DNA from: Macrosoma leucophasiata
Taxonomy: Eukaryota > Arthropoda > Insecta > Lepidoptera > Hedylidae
Assembly: GCA_036365455.1 (NCBI GenBank)
Contig: JAWQUS010000002.1
Location: forward strand, 5,828,001-5,892,000
Direction of reading: 5' to 3'
Length of the DNA: 64,000 bases
The notes under the pieces are model-generated. The model ran no database searches, had not been told where the DNA came from, and saw nothing but the letters and a program-made list of their open reading frames with translations. Positions within the stretch are counted from its first letter, which is position 1. Each line of letters starts with the position of its first letter. The position numbers were made by a program, and so were the translations under genes. Shown here piece by piece: positions 43,896-54,451 of the stretch.

Positions 43896-44131
43896 ATGTA
43901 TGTATGTATGTATGTATCTTCACGCCAGGTCCCTAACGGGGTAGGCAGAGAGTGTAGAGCGCCAGACATCCCGGTTCTGACAAACCTCTCGTGCCTCGTC
44001 TACCTTCATCATTCTCTTCATACATGCACGCCGATTCCTAAGACTTTTGATCCCACCATCAGACAGAACTCGACCTATTTGGTCATGGTAGGTCAGCCTT
44101 GGTCTTCCTGGGCCTCTGCAACCATCCACAT
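43896..44131 (-). mobile_element. LINE 3' end with (ATAC)n tail
   Basis: The minus strand encodes DGCRGPGRPRLTYHDQIGRV, LSDGGIKSLRNRRACMKRMM, WRSTLSAYPVRDLA and a stop, then the catacata tail (43896-43918 in reverse). Shorter than 40613-41117 but closely related. Confidence 0.8.
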
Positions 44132-44694
44132 TCTAAAAGGTTGTATTTTAATATAACTTAAAAATACACTAAGGAAATGAAATAAAATAAGAGCACCATT
44201 CGCCTATATCAAGGTTCCCGCCAAAACTCAGAGATTCAATGTTATTGAATCCTGATTGTTTTTTTTTTAATTCTATGTGCGGTAATGGCTCTGACATTGA
44301 TTGTTTGGCAAATTATTTGCCATTTTCATAACACAATAAATTTAAACATAAAGGCAGAAAGTTTGCATTAGATTAAACAGTAAAGTAAATACTTTAAGAT
44401 TCAGAAATATAATAGAAGGGTACTTTTTACGGCCACACTTAGCAACTTAGCCAATATTGAAGACTTTATGATCAAACTCAACATTGCTTGCGCCTTTGAT
44501 CGTAACTTTCCGTATATTGACTCCAATTTACATCGTATCTCCAAAGTTAATATGGAAATGTATGTTTAAGGTATTGATTTGAATTTGAAATTTGAAAGTA
44601 CGTGTAGATTTTTCTGTGTATATGTGTAATTTAATAAAGCACACATAACAGGGCCCGTGCCATGTCGTCTTATTGCGATTTAGTGTAGGAACTG
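44132..44694. other. Spacer, nothing recognised
   Basis: No repeat landmark or coding motif. Confidence 0.4.
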
Positions 44695-45159
44695 CCGAAA
44701 ACCTCGACCTAGGTCACACCGCGGACATTCCGCCAAAATTCCATACAAACGCTTAATTTGGTCTCTATTACACAGACATCAATCACTAACGTGTATTTAC
44801 ACGTGCACCTGTGTGCGTAGCACGTAGAAAATACCAACCGTCGCACATAAGAGGGGAGGAGGTTGGGTGATGCGGGGAAATCGGGCGGACGTCGAAGTGT
44901 CCATTCTATACGTAGTATTATTACATATCCTCTGCCTTGGTATCGAATTTGGAATTAGATTTTGTTATCAAAACGCGTCTTCACTTCCCACGCGAGACGA
45001 GCGAATCACGTTTCTTTGTTTGTTTGACCCTTTCAAGAGTGGTGATTAAAAATACTCAAGGATTTTAGATACTTAAAGAAGATGTTAAGTAAACCCGATC
45101 AATCCAAAATTCTGACGATTTAGATGACTCTAAGGGCAGGGGCGGATTAAGAGAGGAGC

Positions 45160-46080
45160 GGCAGGGGTCTCCGGTTCTGAAAGCCTCCACAGGTCGATCC
45201 AGAAAGGGTCAGGTTTTTAATCATGAATGTTAAGGAGATTTTTAGAGCTTACGGAGGGAACTTTCTTTTGCTGGCGCGTGCTTCTTCATAAGTATTTTAA
45301 TTCTCTTACCAAATGTAAGAAGATTATAGAAGATAGTGGCCGCGCAGAGACAGGGAGGGTAAAGACGTTTTTTTTTCGCTCGAGCATCTTTGTTTGCTAT
45401 AGCTGGGCAACGCTACCCAGACCACATGGCCAGTCCGATACTGGTTCCTCCAAATGCCGCCCCGGACTTCTGATGATCTTAGTCCACCTCTGCCTAAGAG
45501 TGCAGCCTGTGCAGCCCTATACTAGATTTGGTGGAGATACTCCAAGATGCGATCCAACTTGCTAGATCGACCTGTGGAGGCCCCACAAGTCGATCTAGAA
45601 AGGCTCAGGTTTTTAATCATGAAAGTTAAGGAGGTTTTTAGAGCCCACGGAGGGAACTTTTTTTGCTGGCGCATTCTTCTTCATGAGTATCAATCTCATC
45701 ATATTGGTAAGAACCAATCAATCAAATCTCTTACCAAATGTAAGAAGGTTATAGAGGATAGTGGCCGGGCAGAGACAGGGAGGGTAAAGACGTTTTTTTT
45801 TCGCTCGAGCGTCTTCGTTTGTTTGAGCTGGACAACGCTACCCAGACCACATGGCCAGTCCGATACTGGGGCCTCCAAATGCCGTTTGGTATTCTCTACA
45901 TGCTACACACACAGGTGCACGTGTAAATACACGTCACTGATTGATGTCTGTGTAATAGACACCAAATTAAGCGTTTGTATGGAATTTTGGTGGAGTGTCC
46001 GCAGTGTGCCATAGTCTTATACTGCCTAAGTGTGCGGCCCTATATTAGATTTGGTGGAGATACTCCAAGGTACGAGGTCT
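45160..46080. repeat. Local tandem duplication, about 415-bp unit
   Basis: 45160-45455 matches 45573-45884 (gtcaggtttttaatcatgaa, ggagggaactttcttttgct, cagagacagggagggtaaag, cagaccacatggccagtccg). The tails ctagatttggtggagatactc at 45521 and 46049 also match. The second unit contains a roughly 128-bp member of the neighbouring dispersed family and an extra aatcaatcaaatc stretch. An open frame in unit 2 (45547-46014) has no recognised motif. Confidence 0.85.
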
Positions 46081-46162
46081 TACTCCCTCATCTTAATCTA
46101 ACGAGTGCGTTAATCCAAAGATCCCGTCTTGGCCCCACTGCTTGCTATTAGTGGCGCATGTG

Positions 46163-46446
46163 TTTTTTTTATGTAATGGAAGTGGCAAACAAGCATGCAG
46201 TTCACATTGATGTTAAGTTATGACTGCAGCCAATAGACACCCACACAAAGACCGAGGTTAAAATGCCGATGCGTTACCACTCATGATGCCTAAGGTGTAA
46301 TACCTCTGTGCCGGAAATTACAAGGCTATACATTACCACCTGACCGGAACACGATAGTGCTGAACCATTAGCCATTTAGCGGCAAGTATATTAGGTAATG
46401 CGGTGGTGCCTACGCCCGCGAGCTCCGTCACTTGAGCTCTACCAGT
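46163..46446 (-). mobile_element. SINE-A, near full length
   Basis: T-run, gaagtggcaaacaagcatgc, and head complement ccgtcacttgagctctacca at the right end. Confidence 0.9.
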
Positions 46447-46593
46447 GTTGCTATTGACGTGTTCACAGCAACATATTGTTGATCTATCGCCGCGATAGAA
46501 CTACACTTTAGTAGTGATACCCCAAAAACACTGTTACCACCAGAAACCGAATTTTCATGTGAAAAGGTTTAATAAGGCATAGAATAACCTATC

Positions 46594-46776
46594 GGCCAGA
46601 CCACGTATCGGCAAACGCAGCGTAGGACGTCCACCTGCAAGATGGACCGACGACCTGATCAAGGCTGCAGGTACCCGCTGGATGCACGTCGCTTCCGATC
46701 GGTCGGCATGGAGGTCCTTGGGGGAGGCCTATGTTCAGCAGTGGACGTCTTATGGCTGATATGATGATGATGATGA
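46594..46776 (+). mobile_element. RTE 3' end fragment
   Basis: The plus strand encodes IGKRSVGRPPARWTDDLIKA, DRSAWRSLGEAYVQQWTSYG and a stop, then tatgatgatgatgatga. It matches the last codons and tail of the RTE at 15450 at the protein level, but is a separate, 5'-truncated insertion with a different sequence. Confidence 0.85.
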
Positions 46777-47177
46777 GAATAACCTAATTTATTTTTCGTC
46801 ATAAAACAACCGCAATTAGAAATGAGATCACATTAAAAGCGTCCTTTTACATAATCATGCATTAACCTCAAAATTAACATAAGGTATTCGGGTGAAAGGC
46901 ATAATCTTGTACCACATGCGAGCAATAAATTTCAAATGTATAGGTAACATCACGGACGGGTCCATATTTAATAATCTAGCCAATACCGGGTGCCAAGGAT
47001 TACGCTGGTTTATCTTTGGGTCAGCTGTTTTATTAAATACCCAGTACCTGCTGTAGGTACGCTTAGGTTTGCATACGTTGGGTAAGGACGACTTTTATTT
47101 CCTCTTTTTATTGTAATGAAAACTGACCCATAAGCTAGCAATGCACGTTTAGTATCAGTCAAAATTGCTGCCTATTA
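46777..47177. other. Spacer, nothing recognised
   Basis: No landmark or motif. Confidence 0.4.
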
Positions 47178-47599
47178 TCAGAGAATATGTAATAATACTA
47201 GGTATAGAATGGACACTTCGACGTCCCGCCCGATTTCCCCGCCTCACCCAAACTCCTCCCCTCATATGGGAGACGTTTGGTATTCTCTACGTGCTATGCA
47301 CACAGGTACACGTCACTGATTGATGGCTGTGTAATAGAGACCAAATTAAGCGCTTGTATGGAATTTTGGCGGAGTGTCCGCGGTGTGCTATTATTTACAT
47401 GAGATCAGAGGGCGTATTTTACAGACACCTTAGCATTGTTTTCAGTTTGAAAGTCAGCTACTAAACTTCTTGAATCCAATGGCACTAAGGCATTGGCTCA
47501 CTGGAATATGGTACATTCTTTCACTGTTATATGCGAATGGAGGAATGGATCCGCTGTGGGCATTCAAAGAGTTGTATATGCTCCTTGTCGTGAATGAAG

Positions 47600-47672
47600 T
47601 GTGAAACTTTCTGCCACCAAAGGGTGTTTGTCTACGCCCACGAGCTTCTGCACAGGAGCCTTACCATCAGTA
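47600..47672 (-). mobile_element. Old SINE-A head scrap
   Basis: gtctacgcccacgagcttct and aggagccttaccatcagtaa correspond to the head end of minus-strand SINE-A copies. Confidence 0.5.
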
Positions 47673-47969
47673 ATTCCTCATCAAAATCCTATCCCCAGTG
47701 AAAAATGCGGGTGTGTATAACTTTAACTGGAACAAAAGGTATACAACAAGCTTGCAAAGCTCACCAACTTATAGCATTTCCTTTCAATTATCGTAAAGAA
47801 TATTTGTAAGATTTTACTTACAGACACCCTGGCATTGTCTTCGATTTGTAACTCAGTCTGTAAACTTCTGGAATCCATGGCAGTCAGCCAACGCGTTGGA
47901 GTGTAGTACATATCTCTGTCATTGCGATATGCGAGAAAGGAATGAACCCGTTGTGGTGAATCTAAGAGT

Positions 47970-48233
47970 TTTTTTTTATGTAATGGCAGTGGCAAGCAAT
48001 CATGCAGTTCACATTGATGTTAAGTGATGACTGCAGCCTACAGACACCCACACAAAGACCAAGGTCAAAATGCAGATGTGTTACCACTCCTGAGGCCTAA
48101 GGTATTATGCCTCTGTGCCGGAAATTACAGGGGCGTATATTACCGCCTGACCAGAACACGATAGAGCTGAATACAGCGGTAATGCGGTGGTGCCTACGCC
48201 CGCGACCTCCGCCACTGCAGCTGTACTACCTAT
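47970..48233 (-). mobile_element. SINE-A, nearly full length
   Basis: T-run at 47970-47978, gtggcaagcaatcatgcagt, through ctccgccactgcagctgtac. A small deletion lies near 48175-48180. Confidence 0.85.
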
Positions 48234-48235
48234 AT

Positions 48236-48307
48236 GTGTCTATAGGCTGCAGTAATTTAACATCAATGTGAACTGCATGTATGTTTACCACCTATGTAAC
48301 ATAAACA
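48236..48307 (+). mobile_element. SINE-A 3' end scrap
   Basis: gtctataggctgcagtaatt and aacatcaatgtgaactgcat, then a degenerate tail. Tail-to-tail with nothing in between from the minus copy on its left. Confidence 0.7.
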
Positions 48308-48320
48308 AGTCTATCTTTTC

Positions 48321-49159
48321 TGCAACTGCTGTTAAAAGCTTGTGTATTGTTAAAATATTTATTTTTCTCAGCTCAGTGATTACTATTGCAAAGTTTTCCA
48401 ACGTTTGCTATTGGCTTAAGGCTCATTCCAGTAATTTGGACTGCGATATAAAGCGGAGCACAGTTGGTTCATTCCATTGAATGTCTTGCTTTGCGTTCTG
48501 GCGCTTTGTAACTTGCTCCAAACATCTTGCAAAGTTTGCGTACCAACTGTTTTGAATATAAATCTGATGGGTTTGTTTTCGGATCTTGATTTCGTATTAA
48601 ATATCGTTGTTTAATAAATAACAAGATTATAAGACTTCAAATATAAACAAGGCTTAGCGTGTCTTTGTAGTCTATGGTCCTGCGATTTACGAGTCAAATT
48701 TTTGAAGTTCCTTATTTTTAAGTACGTGTTTTTGTACACGAAGATAATTTCAAATTCTAGGTCCACTTAGAATCTTCTTATTTGGAAATAAGAAATATTA
48801 CGAACTGGGAGTCGGCTAAGTTCTCGAGATAAACATAGGTAGTCGATCAAACTGGCCAACAATGTTAATTCGATCAACAACGAAATCTTTATTGCAACTG
48901 CTGTTCAAAGGTTGTACGTAAATATAACGCGTTAAAACATTTATTTTCTCAACTCAGTGATTACTATTGCAAAGTTTACCAACGTTTGCTATCGACTTAA
49001 AACTCATTCATGTAATCTGGACTGCGGTTCAAAGCGGAGCACAGTCGGTTCATTCTATTCAAGGTCTTGCTTTGCGTTCTGGCGCTTTGTAACTTGCTCC
49101 AAACATCTTGCAAAGTTTGCGTACCAACTGTTTTGAATATAAATCTGATGGATTGGTTT
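48321..49159. repeat. Local direct duplication keeping an open frame
   Basis: 48321-48578 matches 48893-49159 (tcagtgattactattgcaaa, tttgcgttctggcgctttgt, aacatcttgcaaagtttgcg). On the minus strand both copies read IRFIFKTVGTQTLQDVWSKL then QSARTQSKT and stop at the same taa (near 48421 and 48995). The frame continues upstream in copy 2 to a Met at 49206. No family is recognised. Confidence 0.8.
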
Positions 49160-50276
49160 TTGGGTATTGAAATGTGTGTATAATAAGTGTACCAAATAAC
49201 ATTCATAAGCGTATAAACACATTGGTAAAATTATGTCCTTTGTGTAAAATTTAAGTAATCTATCTATCTAGATCTCAGCGCGTTCTAAAAGTTTTAATAA
49301 TCTATTTTTAAATGAATGAATAATAACAAAGGAGACGAGTAATTTTGGGCCTGCAAAATCGTTACTGGTTAACCCATTACATACTCGTAGCATATTTTGT
49401 AAAATAGTTAACAATTAGCAATCTAACCCAACTTTTACTTGTATATATTATTATTTACTTCAATTACTGGCAATTCAAAAAAATGCCAATTATTTATTTT
49501 ATAGTCATGTGAAAATTACATAATTTGTACTGTTTAACACCTGGGCCCAGAAATATATGGAACAGTATCATTTTCTTTTCACCACCGCCCGCGCCGCTCC
49601 GTAGCACCTATGCATGTCAAGCATGTGGTTAATACTAGTACTCAGCGGAGAAATATCTATGCTCTTTCATTATTGTACTATTGTCTAGACTCTAGATCAA
49701 TTGAATGGAAAGTAAATTTATGATTCTGTCAAATAAACAAGTATTATGTGACAGGCGCGTCTTCATTTGTAGGTTTATCATGGCCGCTTCCAAGAGATCG
49801 CAGGAAGCGACTACCAGAGGGAAGTACAACAGAATCTGCTAAATAAAGCTTATCTCAAAACAAAGTAACAAATTTTCGCCATTGCCGCTACCCATTTGTC
49901 ACGAGACAAAAGCGTTCTCCTTTTGTAATTTGTATCGTAAATTATGACGCGAGCTGATCCAGCCAAGATTTAACGTCTGGCCTTCGGCTAAAGTTTGTTG
50001 ATGAACTTTTTTATAGCCTTCAATTGTTTGGCGTTTGAAGATCTGTGAGGTCTTTTGGACGTGTGGGGGAACGGGTGGAAATGTTCCTCCGACGAAAAGG
50101 GAGGTTCCTCCGACTAGGCGAGGTGTTAGCGCCTGGCGAACCGCGGCCCAACGATTAAAGTACGGAAGTGGTATATATGCCAACTCTTGAGAAATCTTCG
50201 TATGTGCGATGTAATTCGATTGCACGCCATCTACCGTACTAGACAAGTACTGTGAGGTTTCATCTGTGATCCACTA

Positions 50277-50310
50277 GTTGGCGCCATGATGTAGCGTCCA
50301 CTACATTAAG
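50277..50310. repeat. Imperfect palindrome with ttggcgcc/ggcgccaa ends
   Basis: ttggcgccatgatgtag pairs with cactacattaaggcgccaa around a 2-5 nt centre. It lies in a tract (50240-50520) that could be a retroviral-type LTR relic, but no matching second LTR or polyprotein is present. Confidence 0.5.
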
Positions 50311-50519
50311 GCGCCAACAACTCTACTCTACTCATTGGAGCGCACGTTTTTCGATTATCGACTATCAAATGTAATAGTAATAGCAATGCATGCACAACGC
50401 AACGCACCGCGCGTTCAGTGCGTACTCCTCTGTGACTGCTGCGTACAGTTTGTCTTTCAAGTAAACGTAGTTTTTGTATCTCAAGTCTTCATATCGTTTT
50501 ATTTATAATATGACATTGA

Positions 50520-50720
50520 ATAAATGTGAAAGAAAGAAAGAAAAGAAAGAAAAAGGCTTTTATTAGGCGCATAGTCGAAAAACACAAAAACAAAAAGGTT
50601 TAACACAAACAATTAATTTTAAAACAGTAACAGCACAAAAACAATACAACACAAAAAAGGAGAAAGAGAAAAAAAATCAGAAAAAACAGAACAAACTACA
50701 CAGTAACACAAACAAGTAAG
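50520..50720. repeat. Purine-rich (gaaa)n and A-rich tract
   Basis: gaaagaaagaaagaaaagaa followed by A-rich sequence with acacaaaaac repeats; possibly the complement of a LINE tail. No frame. Confidence 0.6.
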
Positions 50721-51304
50721 TAAGTAGGTAATGATAATAGTGTGTCGCACGGCTGCGCCAAAATGGTCTCCAATTCAGCATTATGCATTATACATTCATT
50801 CTATGCCATTTATAATTCATTCGTCGCGATGTATTGAAAGCGAAAATATGAACACATAAATTAAAGAAATGTCCTATGACAGGCGCGTCTTCATTTATAG
50901 GTTTATCATGGCTGCTTCCAAGAGGTTGCAGGAAGCGACTATCAGCGGGAAGTATAACAGAATTTGCTAAATGGAGCTTATCTCAAAACAAAGTAACAAA
51001 TTTCGCCATTGCCGCTACCCATTTGTCACGAGACAAAAGCGTTCTCCTTTTGTATCGTAAATTATGACGCGAGCTAATCCAGCCGGGATTTAACGCATGG
51101 CGTTCGGCTGATGTTTGTTGACAGACGTTTTTATGGCGTTCAATTGTTTGCTTTTTCAACATTAACTTCGCTTCTGGCAAGGGCTATGGGATAATTTATC
51201 ATTGGACCTTGCTCCAAAGCTTAGACGTTGAGAGCATTGCGCATTATTTTATTGTATCTATTTACGGTTTCTTTCGCCGTGAAATTACCTAATACATTTT
51301 TATC

Positions 51305-51475
51305 ATCCAAACTTCGAGGTAAGTACTGGGGAATTTCCAGAAAATGGAAAAATCCCGATAGGACCTAGAGATAAAGGACTTTACACCATTATCTCTGATA
51401 ACCCCCTACCCGGGAATTGAACACAGGACCACAGCGTAGTAGTAGTGGCCTGCTACCACTAGGCTACCGATGCAG
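51305..51475 (-). mobile_element. SINE-D 5' part
   Basis: The minus-strand tRNA-like head has box A (tagcctagtggtagcagg) and box B (tgttcaattcccgg). The start of the body follows (ttttccattttctggaaatt). The tail is missing. Confidence 0.6.
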
Positions 51476-52135
51476 TTTAGTTTAGTTTCAGATAACTTAA
51501 TTTGAGATTTTTTTTCAGTACAGAAAATTTCCTTGCGAATGGTTGCTTATAGGTTCACTGGTACGGCCTAGCCAAGCAATAATAATATGTACTTACCCAT
51601 TTGTTACTTCAAAATATACGTGTTGGTCTTACAGCCATTTCATATTGTAAGTTTGAAAACACCTGATCTTTGTTTCTGTCCTAGAATGTAAAATATGCTA
51701 CAAATAATTATTTTTTGTTATCAATGTTATTCAACGAAATTCATAAAGATAGCCTTAGCAATTTTCCGACCCACGTAGTTCCAAAGAATGTAAATTTTGG
51801 ATCACCTCACAGCCATTATAACTTGGAAGCACCTGAAGTTTGGATCAGTCGCCACTAATGTGAGTTTCAAAGTGTAACTACATCTTCAATATATAACTAA
51901 TTGTTAATTCCCTTTGTCCCGCGATTATTCACTGTGACTAGTCGAGTGAGCTAAAACTGTTCCCATTAAATTATTAAAGTTCTGTGCCTACGCCATTCTT
52001 TACTTTCAAATACTATATTAACATTCAACAATTAAGAGATCAGATTACTGTCCTATTGTATTTTATGCAATAAATGCGTGAGTAAAAAAGAACAAATTAA
52101 ACATGGTTATAAGGAATTACATCACTGTAAATATA
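51476..52135. other. Spacer, nothing recognised
   Basis: Short ttagtttagttt repeats at 51475-51490; otherwise plain. Confidence 0.4.
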
Positions 52136-52620
52136 AAGCTGGGTATACATTATGTTCGCGTAAGTACTGTGCTCCACGCATCTGCAATTGCTCTGATGGG
52201 GACGGCATGCACATCTCTATAGCAAATATGCATGTTCCACAGTCCCCAACACAATGGAGTACATTTTGTACAAGAGTCCAGCAGTGCAACCACTCAGCTG
52301 GTGTTGTATTTAGCCTCCGTTTTCCCCGGCATAGCTATTTGTGTACGCGCATACGTTTGTGCACATGTATATGCACAGTATACATTTGCACAAACATGTT
52401 CACTTAGCAGGATTTTCTGTGTACACGAGTCAAAGAGCGAGTCAACTGCTTGCATGTGTGCGCGCAAAAGTTGACAATGCGCGAACATTTCTACACGTCT
52501 ACACTAGTGTTTGCGCACAATTTGTCACTGTTTGCTTGAGTGAGTCGACCAGAATAAACATTTGTATCGCACACTGTGCGTAACAGTGTCACAAAGTTCA
52601 GTACACTAGTGGAACTACAC
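52136..52620. other. Unusual GC-alternating tract, unknown
   Basis: Dense in gtgcgc, gcacac and gtgtac type words (for example gtgtacgcgcatacgtttgt at 52331 and gtgtgcgcgcaaaagttgac at 52456). Overlapping open frames exist in four registers because stop-rich AT words are scarce. No motif or second copy is seen in the window. Confidence 0.4.
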
Positions 52621-52972
52621 CTTTACTCATATCAAAATGATCTTCATTGAAAATTAACAGAATCGGAATCTAATTGTATGAAAACTAATTTCGATGGTAC
52701 CGATTACAATAGTCATCTGGCTCTATTTCGTAATTATAATTAACAGTTAGGAGTAATGTATCGGAATGCTATGATCGGGGAAATTAATTTGTTCAATTGT
52801 AATTTAATTCAAAGGCTCTGTTGGAATCGAATAATTTGTGAATATTTCATTGCGGTTACCAGAACAAATGGAATATCAGGAGCCTCATATTAAGTACGAG
52901 TAGTTAAGTAATGAGACAAAAATAAACTTTAAAGAAAGTTATGGATGATTGTTCTGGACTTTTATATAAATA

Positions 52973-53219
52973 CTAGCTGTGCCCGCGACTTCGCTTGCGT
53001 GAGAATGTATCATTGTTTAGTATCTACCCGGACGAAGTCGTGGGCGCAGCTCGTATAAAAGTAGCCTCAGTTACTCCTTATTACATCAGCTATCTGCTAG
53101 TGCAGTCCCGTCAAAATCGGTGAACCCGTTCCCAAGATTAGCCCCGCCAAACAGACAGACAGACCGACAAAATTTTAAAAAAATGTTGTTTTGGTATATG
53201 CAGCGGTTATTTTTATATA
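52973..53219 (+). mobile_element. FAM-L element
   Basis: ctagctgtgcccgcgacttc at 52973, paired with gacgaagtcgtgggcgcagc at 53033-53050, then acagacagacagaccgac and tgttgttttggtatatgcag. Confidence 0.75.
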
Positions 53220-53532
53220 TTGAATCTGCTACAACATAGAACAAAATGTATATAGCTAGCAGAAACATTATTAGACTACCATTCATACCACAAAAAATCA
53301 TTAAACGAATGAAAAAAAAAAATAAAGCTCGCGACTCTATTTTCTTTAGTTTAAACGAACATTATACTTTTCTTCAGCTCATTTTTCCAACTGAAATTCA
53401 TTCAGTCGGATCATGTGCAATTTTAAAACACTGTCTTTAGCTCTCGTCGTTGACAGCCACGTAAAGCGCTGGACGTCCGCATACCGCTTACGTACGTGCT
53501 GATAAAACGTGAGGTAAGCTATTTTCATTTAG
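53220..53532. other. Spacer, nothing recognised
   Basis: The open frame at 53246-53440 (64 codons) has no motif. Confidence 0.35.
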
Positions 53533-53789
53533 TACGAGCTGACCCGGCAAACTTCGTATTGCCTCAGAATGAAATAATGTGTCAAAGGTTTAATATATAC
53601 GGACTATTTGTATCGGAAAATGAAATTGTGGTTTTTACTATTTTGTTTCAATTTCTTCATAGTTTCTTACCTTTTAAACCTTCCCTGGGCTTCCAGAAAT
53701 AATTCAAAACAAAAATTAACCAAATCGGTAGAACCGTTCTCGAGTTTTAGCGAGACTAACGAACAGCAATTGATTTTTATATTATAGAT
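53533..53789 (-). mobile_element. HEL-b Helitron-like element
   Basis: The minus strand runs from ataatataaaaatcaattgc to the ggcaa/ttgcc hairpin and gggtcagct. The CTAG end is mutated to CTCG here. Confidence 0.65.
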
Positions 53790-53817
53790 TTTGTTCTCTG
53801 TAAGGACAGTTACCACG

Positions 53818-54034
53818 TTTTTTAAATGTATAATGGAAGTGGCAAACAAGCATTGATGTTAAGTGATGACTGCAGCCTATAGACACTCACACAAAAACCA
53901 AGGTCAAAATGCAAATGTTTTACCACTCCTGAGGCCTAAGGTGTTATGCCCCTGTGCCGGAGATTACAGAGCTGTATACATTACCACCTTACTGGAATAC
54001 GATAGTGCTGAACACTACAACTTAGCGGCAAGTA
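53818..54034 (-). mobile_element. SINE-A, head lost
   Basis: gaagtggcaaacaagcattg through tagcggcaagtata; a 9-base deletion removes gcagttcac after the aagcat motif. Confidence 0.85.
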
Positions 54035-54150
54035 TAAAAGCATCTAGCTAAAGAAAGCATTACACATACAGCGGTGAGCACGGCTCAAAAGTGTTGAACG
54101 CAATTGTAAGCATACGCTTAAATAACAATGATATTGTGTCAAGACACATA

Positions 54151-54451
54151 TTCTTTTTTTTGTTTTTTTTTTTTATGTAATGGAAGTGGTAAACAAGCAT
54201 GCAGTTCACATTGATGTTAAGTGATGACTGCAGCCTATAGACACCCACACAAAGACCAAGGTCAAAATGCAGATGCGTTACCACTCCTGAGGCCTAAGGT
54301 CTTATGCCTCTGTGCCGGAAATTACAGGGCCGTACATTACCACCTGACCGGAACACGATAGTGTTGAACACTACCATTTAGCGGCAAGTATATTAGGTAA
54401 TGCGGTGGTGCCTACGCCCGCGAGCTCCGTCACTGGAGCTCTACCACCAGT
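54151..54451 (-). mobile_element. SINE-A, full length
   Basis: T-rich tail at 54151-54173; ends ggagctctaccaccagtg. One of the cleanest copies in the window. Confidence 0.95.

Larger units (their letters stand above)
44695..47393. repeat. Dispersed repeat family in inverted positions
   Basis: Three members: 44695-44940 (+), 45887-46014 (-, partial) and 47178-47393 (-). Shared blocks are gcggacattccgccaaaatt, ccatacaaacgcttaatttg, tgtctattacacagacatca and, in the two long copies, gacgtcgaagtgtccattc. The function is unknown. The partial copy lies in the second unit of the tandem repeat at 45160-46080. Confidence 0.75.
49746..51170. repeat. Local direct duplication, about 295 bp
   Basis: 49746-50044 matches 50872-51170 (gacaggcgcgtcttcattt, cccatttgtcacgagacaaa, cgtaaattatgacgcgagct) at roughly 88 percent by eye. 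On the minus strand both copies read QTIE..K.V.QQT.AE and GWISSRHNLRYK before diverging in frame because of a 7-base length difference near 49925 and 51047. The function is unrecognised. Confidence 0.8.

Noticed and set aside
52078..52583. Cys-rich frames that might encode a small secreted peptide
   Set aside because: Overlapping open frames exist in four registers because of the gtgcgc-rich composition. There is no clear signal peptide or cysteine spacing and no splice context.
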